64,000 nucleotides of DNA from Maridesulfovibrio sp. (GCF_963666665.1 NZ_OY762999.1:1493501-1557500), one strand, 5' to 3'. Positions 42,240 to 49,991 are shown, counted from the stretch's first letter. Numbers and translations are program-made. Notes: generated by a model from the sequence alone, not told the origin.

Positions 42240-43377
42240 GAAGACACTTGATGAAGTGCGTGAAATGATTTTTCAGCACATCAACGACGTTCAGGATGAA
42301 TATGTTGCAAAGGGCTGGCTGCCCCGGCGCTTGAACCTGAACAAAGGGGTTGTGCGTGGCATGATTGAGATCTGGGCCTGGGGACTTCATAAGCTGTATG
42401 TCTTTCTTGAATACCTTTTTTATCAGATCTTCCCGGCCAGCTCGTCTGGGGCTTACCTGAATGAACATGCTGTACAGGTAGCTGTTCCGCGCAGGGAATC
42501 AACCAAAGCTATGGGCAGGGTTACTTTCAACGGTCCGGCTGAAGGCAACGTGAAGATCCCGGCCGGTCGAATCCTCAAGACCGACCCTGACGGCGAGGGC
42601 ATGGTTTACCGCTTCATCACCACCGAGGATGCCATTCTTCCTGATGGCCATACTTCTGTAAGTGTCCCTGTTGAGTCCGAGGAGTATGGACGCAAAGCCA
42701 ATGTCGGCCCTGGACAAATCACAAATATAGCTACCCATGTTTCCGGCATTGATTCGGTCAGCAATGACTCTAACTGGATGACTTCCGAAGGAGCTGACGA
42801 GGAAAACGATTCCTCTTTGCAAAACCGCTATGCCTTGGCCTGGTCGGGTATATCCGGTGTAAACAGTGCTGCTTACAAGAAGTGGGTTTTGGATATTCCC
42901 GCAGTGATCGCCGTAAAGGTCCGGGACCGCCACCCGCGCGGTCAGGGAACCATTGACGTAATTATTCGCGGTGCTGCCGGAGTTCCTACAGATAGCCTTC
43001 TGGCAGAAGTCAGGGCCGAGGTCGAAAAGAAACGCCCTCAGAATGACAATGTTCTGGTCAAAGGCCCGACCCCGATTCTTGTTAAAATATCCGGGACTCT
43101 GATTCTGACCGCCGGAGACAGCAACAGCCTGCTACAGGCTGAAAAGCGTATCCGTGCCTTGTTTGAAGATCCCACTGATTACCCCGGAGTAACACCGCTG
43201 CAAATCGGTCAGGATTTGACTTTGGACCGGTTGACCTCCGAGGCCATGGCCGGAGCTGGCTACCATCTTTGCCAGCGTGTTGATTGGGATCAGCCTATGG
43301 AAGATGTGAAAGTTCCTGAAGACGGACTGGCCATACTTGAAAGCCTGACCTTGTCAGTAGGATGGGAACAGGCATGA
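42223..43377 (+). CDS. Baseplate J-like protein (Mu gp47)
   Basis: 384 residues from ATG 42223 (GAGG nine bases upstream). ASSSGAYLNEHAVQVAVPRRESTKAMGRVTFNG and the SVPVESEEYGRKANVGPGQITNIATHVSGIDSVSN region are the baseplate J family hallmark. It forms the wedge ring together with the gp46-like and gp48-like proteins. The end overlaps the next gene by four bases. Confidence 0.92.
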   Translation: MSIPVKKTLDEVREMIFQHINDVQDEYVAKGWLPRRLNLNKGVVRGMIEIWAWGLHKLYVFLEYLFYQIFPASSSGAYLNEHAVQVAVPRRESTKAMGRVTFNGPAEGNVKIPAGRILKTDPDGEGMVYRFITTEDAILPDGHTSVSVPVESEEYGRKANVGPGQITNIATHVSGIDSVSNDSNWMTSEGADEENDSSLQNRYALAWSGISGVNSAAYKKWVLDIPAVIAVKVRDRHPRGQGTIDVIIRGAAGVPTDSLLAEVRAEVEKKRPQNDNVLVKGPTPILVKISGTLILTAGDSNSLLQAEKRIRALFEDPTDYPGVTPLQIGQDLTLDRLTSEAMAGAGYHLCQRVDWDQPMEDVKVPEDGLAILESLTLSVGWEQA

Positions 43378-44432
43378 TCTGGGATTATTTCAAGAACACA
43401 TTGCGCTGGCCTTTGGTATTCAGGCCCGGTCCTTTGTCCGCCCTGGTCAAGGGTGGAGCAAGGGCAATGGAGCAGGCTTACGAAGATATCCTCTGGCTGG
43501 TTCGGCAAGCAGATCCCGCGCAAGCCGACTCCGCTCACCTGCATTATCACTCAGCATCAAGGGGTACACCGCGCTGGCCCGACGAGCCTGAAAGTTTCTA
43601 TCGCAAACGCATTGTGTACGCCTATGCGTGGCAGGCTCAGGCCGGTCGCTCTGCCGGGCTGGTTTCCATATTAAAGGAAGCAGGAATTTCAGCTGAGATT
43701 TACGAACCCTCAGACCTGACTCAAATGGTTGATCCGAATACCCCGCGCCTTGATGGCCGCGACCTCGGCTTTGCCATGATCACCCCCAGAGACTTGAAAG
43801 GCTTTCCTTCTCTGGGCTGGGCAGAATTTCTGGTCAATATGAACTGGGGATCAATGGAAGATGGCCAATACCAGTTGGCTCGTAAAATTGTAGCTGAGTA
43901 TAAGGCCGCACGCAGTCTCGACAAGTTCAGAATCTATCTGGGCCTGCGAGGTCCGGCGCCGCGCAATCCTGAAAGTAAGGCTTCAGCTGTGGCCGGATCA
44001 ATCATCCCCCAGCCTGCAGCTCTTCGGCTTGATGGCTCCTGGACACTTGGCCGCGACGAAGGCCCGACCAGACTTAAAGGTCAGTCTCTTGGTTTTAAGC
44101 TCGGAGAGATCATACCCGGCGCTGTGACCAAACAAATCAAAAACGACCGTCTTTCAACCAATGTTCACGGAGCTATGACCTTAACCATCAAACCAGGAGA
44201 ACCGACTCTTCAGCGCGAACCGCTCGGCAGACTGTCTGAAAAGCTCATGCGTCTTGATGGAGCATGGAATGTCGGTACCGGACTGATCTTAAACGGAAGT
44301 TGGAATCTGTCAGGTGAGACCAGGCTTGTTGAAGCTGCGCGGCTCGGTTCCCTGCCGGATCACCGACTTAACGGGCAGCTCCGCCTTGGAGTGTCAAAGC
44401 CGGTTTGCACAACTTGGCCAAGCGTAAATTAA
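43374..44432 (+). CDS. Tail protein gp48-like (P2 gpI type) with extended C-terminus
   Basis: 352 residues. The first 200 (GARAMEQAYEDILWLVRQADPAQADSAHLHYHSASRGTPRWPDEPESFYRKRIVYAYAWQ...) follow the P2 gpI/Mu gp48 layout. The last 130 residues hold about four repeats with (R/K)LDGxWxxGxxxG/ALRLDGSWTLG, LMRLDGAWNVG, LILNGSWNLSG, HRLNGQLRLG, probably a fibre-attachment beta region. Confidence 0.8.
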   Translation: MIWDYFKNTLRWPLVFRPGPLSALVKGGARAMEQAYEDILWLVRQADPAQADSAHLHYHSASRGTPRWPDEPESFYRKRIVYAYAWQAQAGRSAGLVSILKEAGISAEIYEPSDLTQMVDPNTPRLDGRDLGFAMITPRDLKGFPSLGWAEFLVNMNWGSMEDGQYQLARKIVAEYKAARSLDKFRIYLGLRGPAPRNPESKASAVAGSIIPQPAALRLDGSWTLGRDEGPTRLKGQSLGFKLGEIIPGAVTKQIKNDRLSTNVHGAMTLTIKPGEPTLQREPLGRLSEKLMRLDGAWNVGTGLILNGSWNLSGETRLVEAARLGSLPDHRLNGQLRLGVSKPVCTTWPSVN

Positions 44433-44442
44433 GGAGAATGAA

Positions 44443-44817
44443 ATGAGCGTAACAGCCTCGGCTACAGACCAATACTGGGCAATGCTTGCCAACGAATTGC
44501 TGGCAAAACTGCAACAGCCCGACACAAGAATGCAGATCGGCACCGGAGGCTGGGTGGATAACAGCCCGGTTGCGATCGATACCGCGCAGAGTGTCCTGCA
44601 CAGCTCACAGCTGACCAAGGCCCTGACCGATGTTTACAAGCTGGATGATTTCACTGTTGTGGCTACAGCACGAGTCTTGGCCGGTGAAGCTGCCGACATA
44701 AGCGAGGCGGGTCTGTTTGTAGATGGGAAGCTGTTGTTTGTACGTAATTTTAAAGAAGTCCCGGTGCAGGACATGGATTTCTTCGATGTCCGCATCACAA
44801 TTCCGTTTAAAGTCTAA
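44443..44817 (+). CDS. Tail fibre-proximal protein of unknown function
   Basis: 124 residues, with AAGGAG before the ATG. Beta-rich C-terminus (DFTVVATARVLAGEAADISEAGLFVDGKLLFVRNFKEVPVQDMDFFDVRITIPFKV) similar in style to phage tail-collar/connector domains. Lies between the gpI-like and fibre genes. No precise family. Confidence 0.7.
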   Translation: MSVTASATDQYWAMLANELLAKLQQPDTRMQIGTGGWVDNSPVAIDTAQSVLHSSQLTKALTDVYKLDDFTVVATARVLAGEAADISEAGLFVDGKLLFVRNFKEVPVQDMDFFDVRITIPFKV

Positions 44818-44829
44818 GGAGGCATTTAA

Positions 44830-47358
44830 ATGGCTGATAAGATACTTAAACAGGTTGGGCTGATTCCCGAAACTGATGAAACCGGGCAGCCTCCTGCTGC
44901 TACTCCGGCACTGTTCAACGGTCCGTTTGGAGTGACACAGGAAAACTTTGATGCGCTTGAACCCATCGTCCAGGATGTCCTTGCGGCAAAGGGCGACTCC
45001 AGAAGTCTGGCTGAAAAGCTGGCCGGTGTTGATACTGCTATCGGTAATCTGGAAACCTCGGATGCTGTATCCGTGTCCAAAGCCGTCAGGCTGGCATGGA
45101 AACGTTCTGACGAAGGATACGCGGTAGAACAGTTTTCCCCCAACATGACGCTGATCACCTTTGAACCTATCAACGTTACCCGCACTGTTGCTGGTGATGA
45201 TTCCGTAGATGTGGAATCTACCGCAAGTCTCAAGGTCGGTAACACCTACGTTATATCCGGTGATAATGGTCAGGAGTCCATAACTGTAAGCGAAATACTG
45301 AATGCAACCCGTTTCAAGGCAACCGCAAATCTTGCCCGGACACTCGGCGGCGGTAAGCTCGGTCAAACAGATTGGGAAATCTATTCCGGTTATGCAATCG
45401 CTCCTGCTGGTGGTGTTTATTATTCCAGTGCAATGGAGGTACTGCGTTACTACGGTGACGGGATGTTGGACATTCGCCGCGATGATAACGAAGGTAAACT
45501 TGATGTACAGGTCCGCACTAAAGGCGGTAACTGGCAGGCTGCAAAACTTCTTGAGACTGTTGGTGAAGAACCCGGCACCAGAAATGAATTTTACAGGTTG
45601 CCTGTGGGCGGTATTGTTGAGCTGAAAGTTACCGCAAATGAAAAGGTTAATGTTGACTATATGATGGTCTACACCAGCCCCGAAGCTGGTCGGGCCTATC
45701 CGGTAGCAATGCCTGTGAATGAATCTCCCGCACCGGGTGCTGTTTCCGTAACTGATCCGGTCACACTCACAGGTTCGGCCCCGCGCAGTTTGTACGGTCT
45801 GGCTATTGCCTCCGCTACTGTGCGTATTGCAACTGATCCCGACATGCAAAATGTCGTTTATACCGGAACGGTGAACAATCCTACTGGTAAGCTGAATCAT
45901 ACAGCGGCAACCAATACGCTGGAAGTAGATAAAAACTACTGGTGGGATTTCGATTACACCGATGAAGACGGAAATACCTCTCCTAAATCAAAAGCCACAG
46001 GATTCACCACGGCTGCTACCTTCAAGTATGTAGTGCCGCCAATGATCATTTCTCCGGCTAGTGACAGCACTGGGGTTATGGCTCCGCTTAAGATTCAGCT
46101 TTCAGAATTTGCGGTTTTCAATACCGCAGATAACCACGTTGCATCACGGGTTGAAGCCAGTACCACGCCTGACTTTACAAATGTCTTTTATGATTCCGGC
46201 GAAGTCGCGGCAGGTAATGAAATTGTAATAACCGAAGAAGACGGCCTTATTGTCTCAAGCCCGGTTTATTTGCGTCCTTACCATAAAGGGGAAAACCTCG
46301 GTTGGTCAGCTGCCGGGCCTGTTTCTTCAATTGTGATGTCAGACGTGTTTGAACTCAACTATTGGGGTAACGGCTCCGATGGTGATGCAGTTATTGCCGC
46401 TGATACCGCCCTGCCTTCTACCCTGAACGGCGACATTGTTGTCAAAAATTACAAATCCTTGACTGTTGATGCCGGGGCAACGCTGACCGTTGATAAACCT
46501 TGTCGCGGCTTGATGATTTATGTCGATGGCGATTGCACCATTAACGGCACAATTTCCATGAACGGCAAGGGCTGCAAGGCTAATCCGGCTGATTCTGTCG
46601 TCACCTCAAATACCCCCGTGCCGCCTTCAGATGGTAATCCTGTAGATGCTAACGGCTTCGTCCTTACCCGTTTTAAGGCTGGTGGAGTGAGTATCGGAAG
46701 CGGCAGTAATCTTAACGGTTGCGGCAATGCAGCAAAAGAAAGCGAATCAAACCAGAAAGCCGTAGACGTGGGCCTGAAACTTGTTTTTCCGCGAAACAGG
46801 AATTCATCCATATACGGTGGAAATGGTGGAAAGGGCGGCAACCGGGGAGCCTGTTATGGAATCGGTTCCTTGAGTGGTCAGAGCGGTCAGAGCGGTGTAA
46901 TTGCTACCTGTTTCGGTGGCGGTTTCGGCGGCGAAGGAGGCGATGGCGGCGGTAACGATAACGGTGGGCTTGCTCCGCTGGAATCCGGTGGGCTGCTGAT
47001 CCTGATAGTAAAAGGCAAATTGACCATCGGCCCCGATGCCATTGTCAGTGCCGATGGTGTTGATGGGAATAATGGCGGTGGTGCGAATTCCGGCAACTGC
47101 CCGACAAGCTCCGGTAACGTCTATGGCGGAGGTGGTGGCGGTGGTGCTGCTGGCGGATCTACTGGCGGCTGGGTTGTGATCCTCCATGCCGGACAGCTCA
47201 CTAATAACGGTTCTATTAATGTTGATGGTGGCAATGGTGGGCTTGGTGGTCCCGGTGGTTGGGGCGGACCGAATGCCCATGCTACTCCCGGAAGTGCAGG
47301 TGAAAACGGTATAGCCGGAGCGAGTGGAACAATCAGAATTGAGCAGGTCGAATTATGA
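44830..47358 (+). CDS. Large tail fibre with glycine-rich tip
   Basis: 842 residues. The N-terminal about 120 residues attach to the baseplate. Ig/fibronectin-like domains fill about 290-500 (AYPVAMPVNESPAPGAVSVTDPVTLTGSAPRSLYGLAIASATVRIATDPDMQNVVYTGTV...). From about 640 the chain is extremely Gly-rich (GGNGGKGGNRGACYG, GGGFGGEGGDGGGND, GGGGGGGAAGGSTGG), a polyglycine-sandwich-like receptor-binding tip as found in some T-even phage adhesins. Cysteines are unusually frequent there. ATGA overlap with the next gene. Confidence 0.85.
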   Translation: MADKILKQVGLIPETDETGQPPAATPALFNGPFGVTQENFDALEPIVQDVLAAKGDSRSLAEKLAGVDTAIGNLETSDAVSVSKAVRLAWKRSDEGYAVEQFSPNMTLITFEPINVTRTVAGDDSVDVESTASLKVGNTYVISGDNGQESITVSEILNATRFKATANLARTLGGGKLGQTDWEIYSGYAIAPAGGVYYSSAMEVLRYYGDGMLDIRRDDNEGKLDVQVRTKGGNWQAAKLLETVGEEPGTRNEFYRLPVGGIVELKVTANEKVNVDYMMVYTSPEAGRAYPVAMPVNESPAPGAVSVTDPVTLTGSAPRSLYGLAIASATVRIATDPDMQNVVYTGTVNNPTGKLNHTAATNTLEVDKNYWWDFDYTDEDGNTSPKSKATGFTTAATFKYVVPPMIISPASDSTGVMAPLKIQLSEFAVFNTADNHVASRVEASTTPDFTNVFYDSGEVAAGNEIVITEEDGLIVSSPVYLRPYHKGENLGWSAAGPVSSIVMSDVFELNYWGNGSDGDAVIAADTALPSTLNGDIVVKNYKSLTVDAGATLTVDKPCRGLMIYVDGDCTINGTISMNGKGCKANPADSVVTSNTPVPPSDGNPVDANGFVLTRFKAGGVSIGSGSNLNGCGNAAKESESNQKAVDVGLKLVFPRNRNSSIYGGNGGKGGNRGACYGIGSLSGQSGQSGVIATCFGGGFGGEGGDGGGNDNGGLAPLESGGLLILIVKGKLTIGPDAIVSADGVDGNNGGGANSGNCPTSSGNVYGGGGGGGAAGGSTGGWVVILHAGQLTNNGSINVDGGNGGLGGPGGWGGPNAHATPGSAGENGIAGASGTIRIEQVEL

Positions 47359-47969
47359 TCATTTTACACAATCCTCATTGCAAAGCGAGCAGGCAGTTTG
47401 TTGAACAGCATTCCGCTGATGCCGAACAGGTCATTGACTGGTTTGGTTCTGAAGCAGTGAAAAAGAAGTTTTTGAAATCCGGTGGGGTTGCACCTGTCGA
47501 ATTTCCCACAATTGCCTCAACTCATGCGGCTGAAGTTTGCGTTGTCCCAAAAACCGACAACCCTTTGAATGAACTTGAAAAGGCCGAAAACCAATTCTTC
47601 AACGAAAATATGGCTGAATACGGTTCTCTCGGTTACGGCACATCGTGGGCACAGCTGGTCGTGTCGGAAATCATCCCCATTGAAAAAGCGCGTGAATCCG
47701 TGGTTGTGGCAATTAAACATGAAGCCCAGAACCGTATTTTCAAAGTATGGGACGTAACCACAGTTGAAGATTCCATTATTCGCCAGATGAACCAACAACG
47801 TGCAGATAATGCGGCTGGGACCACAGATGAACGTTTCGCCGCAACTGATGCCATAAGGACAGCCAGCAACGCTCTTGAAGAAACACTTGCTGACATGGAT
47901 CATTCGGCACTGTCGGTCTTGAATGTCTTTGATTGGAAAGGCTGGCCCGGATCGGAAGAAGAGGAATAA
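47355..47969 (+). CDS. Putative fibre assembly protein with thioredoxin-like N-terminus
   Basis: 204 residues. The first 40, IILHNPHCKASRQFVEQH, are the start of a glutaredoxin/ArsC-like fold with CxxS (Cys9-Ser12). The rest is a helical tail-fibre-assembly-like part (NPLNELEKAENQFFNENMAEYGSLGYG..., VEDSIIRQMNQQRADNAAGTTDERFAATDAIRTASNAL). It follows the Cys-bearing fibre by four-base overlap. A redox or chaperone role on the fibre is an inference. Confidence 0.65.
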   Translation: MIILHNPHCKASRQFVEQHSADAEQVIDWFGSEAVKKKFLKSGGVAPVEFPTIASTHAAEVCVVPKTDNPLNELEKAENQFFNENMAEYGSLGYGTSWAQLVVSEIIPIEKARESVVVAIKHEAQNRIFKVWDVTTVEDSIIRQMNQQRADNAAGTTDERFAATDAIRTASNALEETLADMDHSALSVLNVFDWKGWPGSEEEE

Positions 47970-47971
47970 GC

Positions 47972-48349
47972 ATGAGCAATATTAAAGTGAAGAGGATCAA
48001 GCGCAGCTGGAAGGATTTTTTTAAAAATCCCATTTTCGGAAAAACAGTATGGACAACAGATAACGAAGGAGTTCGACACTACACCCGCGCTGAAGCTTAT
48101 GAACTACCCTATTGGCCAGAACCGCTGGTCAAGCTGGTTGAGATCCATGAACAGGGGCATCTTGACGGTCTGCAGGGACAGAGCTGGCCTTTGGATGTGA
48201 TGTTCGAGGCTCCTGGCAAACTTGCCGACACCATCTGGGAAAAACTTATGATGGTTGTGGTCGGTCCTGTTGTGCTGCTGCGTCGGTTCTTTACTGGAAG
48301 TTGGTTTTGTAAGGCAAATCAGAAGCTGTTGGCTAAAAACGCCGCCTAA
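47972..48349 (+). CDS. Small protein with HExxH motif
   Basis: 125 residues from ATG 47972, two bases after the preceding stop. VEIHEQGHLDGLQ (about 58-70) contains HEQGH, which fits the zinc-metallopeptidase HExxH; a hydrophobic stretch follows near 97-108 (MMVVVGPVVLLR). It is followed by a small hairpin ATCGT/ACGAT near 48390-48410. I recognise no family, and a chance HExxH is possible. Confidence 0.6.
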   Translation: MSNIKVKRIKRSWKDFFKNPIFGKTVWTTDNEGVRHYTRAEAYELPYWPEPLVKLVEIHEQGHLDGLQGQSWPLDVMFEAPGKLADTIWEKLMMVVVGPVVLLRRFFTGSWFCKANQKLLAKNAA

Positions 48350-48446
48350 CAGCATTTCAAATTTTTTTGATATCTGACTAAGCAAAATCAAAAAAATCGT
48401 TCTAAGACGATCTTTGAAAATTAAATACTGACCATATAAGACTAGT

Positions 48447-48601
48447 GGCCCGGCACGATGCCGGGCCGCTGGGGTACAGTTTGGAGCAGGTCGGGGACGC
48501 GCAATCCCCAACCGAAGCGATGTTGACTCATCGCCCCACGGCCCTACACACGTTGTCACCCGTGCGCAAAGATAACCCGCTACTCCGTGACTTGATCAAG
48601 T
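48447..48601. ncRNA. Multi-hairpin segment upstream of com
   Basis: Within the 294-base gap before com: a perfect 9-bp hairpin GGCCCGGCA/TGCCGGGCC (48447-48467), a 9-bp one with a single mismatch GGTCGGGGA/TCCCCAACC (48489-48513), a 6-bp one GCGATG/CATCGC (48517-48534) and the palindrome ACTTGATCAAGT (48590-48601). A 65-codon frame (48445-48642) crosses all of these but looks non-protein. It could be a structured RNA or the leader of com. Confidence 0.4.
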
Positions 48602-48643
48602 CGGATAGCTGTTTACCACTTGGGCCAGACATAGACAAATAAA

Positions 48644-48841
48644 ATGAGAAAAAACGAATTCAGATGCGGAACGTGTAAAAGGCTGCTGGCCATCGGCACA
48701 GGCAACCTTGCAATCAAATGTCCTCGATGCGGGGCAATGAATCACCTGAGAGCCATGAGCACCAATGAAGAAAGCCACAGAGCCTCATTAGGAGAACCTG
48801 ATGAAGGTAGGCAGTCTGTTCAGCGGAGTCGGTCTAACTGA
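48644..48841 (+). CDS. com: Com-like zinc-finger translational regulator
   Basis: 65 residues. FRCGTCKRLLAIGTGNLAIKCPRCGAMNHLRAM holds the CxxC-x(16-19)-CxxC zinc finger of Mu Com, with the typical (L)xIKCPRCxxxNHLR. Com binds the mom mRNA and opens a hairpin that hides its ribosome site. Here the next gene is a cytosine methyltransferase whose ribosome site lies inside com (overlap 48801-48841) and is again covered by a hairpin. Confidence 0.9.
   Translation: MRKNEFRCGTCKRLLAIGTGNLAIKCPRCGAMNHLRAMSTNEESHRASLGEPDEGRQSVQRSRSN
48785..48804 (+). promoter_or_regulatory. Translation-blocking hairpin over the methyltransferase start
   Basis: 8-bp stem TCATTAGG/CCTGATGA with an AGAA loop. It covers both the Shine-Dalgarno AGGAG (48790-48794) and the ATG (48801-48803). 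This is the same arrangement as the inhibitory stem-loop of Mu mom that Com melts. Confidence 0.8.
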
Positions 48842-49589
48842 CTTTGGTCTGGAACTGGCCGGGTTCGAGCATGCCTGGTTCTGTGAAATAGAACCATATG
48901 CACGCGACATCCTTTCAAAGAGATGGCCCGGAAGAACAATCTATAAGGATATTAAGGAGCTTGATGGAAATGAAGTTGAAAAAGTCGACCTGCTCTCAGG
49001 TGGGTTCCCGTGTCAGGACGTGTCCTGCGGAGGTAAGCGCAAAGGGATCACGAAAGAAACCCGTTCCGGCCTCTGGTATGAATACGCCCGTATTATTCGC
49101 CAAGTTCGCCCCAGATACGTACTCATTGAAAATGTGCCCGGGCTCCGTTCCAAAGGGTTTGAAATTGTCCTCAAAGAGCTGGCCGAGATCGGGTATGATG
49201 CTGAATGGATCGTGTTATCTGCTGCCCAGTTTGGTGCGCCGCATCTCCGTGAAAGGCTGTTCATTGTTGCCTACCCCCACAGTGCAGGGGATGACGACCC
49301 AACTGGCCCACGGCGGCTATTTACGGAAGAACGAATCAATGGAATCGACTTCCAACTTGATTCCGAGGCTAGCTGGAATAATCTACGGGTTAACAGGGCC
49401 TCGCCCGAAAGCATTTGCAAAGCATATCCCGGACCCCAAATTCATCGAATGGATGATGGGCATACCGACTGGCTGGACAGACTCAAAGCACTTGGAAACG
49501 GCATCACGCCACAGCAAGCGTATTTTGTCGGCAGCTTGATTCAGGATCACAGTTTTAACGTGTTGAATTTGTTGAACAAAAAGACCTAG
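48801..49589 (+). CDS. C5-cytosine DNA methyltransferase
   Basis: 262 residues, small for the family. Motif I SLFSGVGLTDFGLELAGF (4-21), motif IV GGFPCQDVS with the catalytic Cys (about 68-76), motif VI LIENVPG, motif VIII QFGAPHLRERLFIVA, motif X KALGNGITPQQAYFVG. The target-recognition region between VIII and X is very short (about 60 residues). It probably protects phage DNA from host restriction, taking the place of Mu mom. In the +1 frame a second long ORF runs from 48898 to 49539; see findings. Expression is probably under Com control through the hairpin at 48785-48804. Confidence 0.92.
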   Translation: MKVGSLFSGVGLTDFGLELAGFEHAWFCEIEPYARDILSKRWPGRTIYKDIKELDGNEVEKVDLLSGGFPCQDVSCGGKRKGITKETRSGLWYEYARIIRQVRPRYVLIENVPGLRSKGFEIVLKELAEIGYDAEWIVLSAAQFGAPHLRERLFIVAYPHSAGDDDPTGPRRLFTEERINGIDFQLDSEASWNNLRVNRASPESICKAYPGPQIHRMDDGHTDWLDRLKALGNGITPQQAYFVGSLIQDHSFNVLNLLNKKT

Positions 49590-49640
49590 ACTGCAAGCTG
49601 CTGATTTTAAAGACTTTTATACAGATACAAGGAGAAAGAA

Positions 49641-49663
49641 AAAGGCCGGGATTCCCGGCCTTT
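49641..49663. terminator. Terminator near the prophage right end
   Basis: Perfect 10-bp stem AAAGGCCGGG/CCCGGCCTTT with loop ATT, 52 bases after the methyltransferase stop. The A- and T-flanks make it work in both directions, so it isolates the prophage from host transcription. Confidence 0.8.
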
Positions 49664-49681
49664 ACAATTACTGTTCCAACG

Positions 49682-49750
49682 GTGCGAAATATGCGCACAC
49701 TTTTTCTCAACTCAAATGTCCAAAATTCTCAGGTAGGATGTCCGCTTACA
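49682..49750. repeat. Prophage right end: transposase-site repeats
   Basis: Read inward on the minus strand: TGTAAGCGGACATCC at the very end, then TGAGAATTTTGGACATTTGAG and TTGAGAAA, matching left-end sites in inverted orientation (TATAGGGGGACA, TGAGAATTTTGG, TTTTGGACATTC-AAATTGAGAAA). The element ends in CA as in Mu. Confidence 0.75.
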
Positions 49751-49755
49751 ATGCG
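49751..49755. repeat. 5-bp target-site duplication, right copy
   Basis: ATGCG right after the prophage end, identical to 12081-12085. Confidence 0.88.
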
Positions 49756-49832
49756 AATGCATCGGCTGCCCACCTGATGATCACCCGGATGAATGGGTAT
49801 GTTCATGGAAGTTTATTATGCCTAACAGGTGA
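49756..49832 (+). pseudogene. Host gene split by the prophage: 3' fragment
   Basis: The last 25 codons plus stop of the gene begun at 11449. After base 12085 the frame continues here as ECIGCPPDDHPDEWVCSWKF and a short tail to TGA at 49830-49832. Both halves add up to 714 bases, exactly 238 codons. Confidence 0.88.
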
Positions 49833-49847
49833 GTTAGAAACCAAACA

Positions 49848-49897
49848 AAAACACCCCCTTAAAACATCTATGCGGATGATGTTGTAAGAGGGTGTTT
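49848..49897. terminator. Terminator of the split host gene
   Basis: Outer stem AAACACCC/GGGTGTTT around a longer loop with further pairing (ACATC/GATGT), 16 bases after the gene remnant's stop. Confidence 0.7.
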
Positions 49898-49907
49898 ATA
49901 TTTGCAA

Positions 49908-49991
49908 TGGTGCGAAAGGAGAGACTCGAACTCTCACGGCTAGGCCGCTAGATCCTAAATCTAGTGCGTCTACCAATTCCGCCACTCTCGC
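49908..49991 (-). tRNA. tRNA-Leu, anticodon UAG
   Basis: 84 bases with an encoded CCA. Acceptor GCGAGAG/CTTTCGC (one G-U), D arm with AATTGGTAGAC, anticodon arm CTAGA-TTTAGGA-TCTAG (anticodon TAG), long class II variable arm and T arm GAGAG-TTCGAGT-CTCTC. Reads the Leu codon CUA. It is a host gene 150 bases outside the prophage. Confidence 0.96.

Larger units (their letters stand above)
12086..49750 (+). mobile_element. Mu-like transposable prophage, about 37.7 kb, apparently complete
   Basis: Bounded by the ATGCG duplication and by interruption of a host gene that is in frame when the element is removed. The left end reads TATAGGGGGACA and the right end, read inward on the other strand, TGTAAGCGGACA; both are followed 16 bases later by TGAGAATTT. 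Contents in order: repressor (leftward), early regulators, transposase and its ATPase, early small genes, GemA, putative late regulator, lysis, packaging, head, tail, fibre, com-like gene and DNA methyltransferase. No structural gene is visibly broken, so it may be inducible. Length and gene order match phage Mu (about 37 kb). Confidence 0.95.

Noticed and set aside
44605..45900. 431-codon leftward frame opposite the fibre genes
   Set aside because: Antisense to two well-supported rightward genes; composition typical of a shadow frame and no ribosome site.
48445..48642. 65-codon rightward frame before com
   Set aside because: It crosses several strong hairpins, begins inside one, has no ribosome site and an odd composition; better explained as structured non-coding sequence.
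12086..49750. Tyrosine-recombinase prophage integrated in the nearby tRNA-Leu
   Set aside because: No integrase gene, the tRNA is intact and 150 bases outside, and the 5-bp duplication plus MuA/MuB-like genes show transposition.
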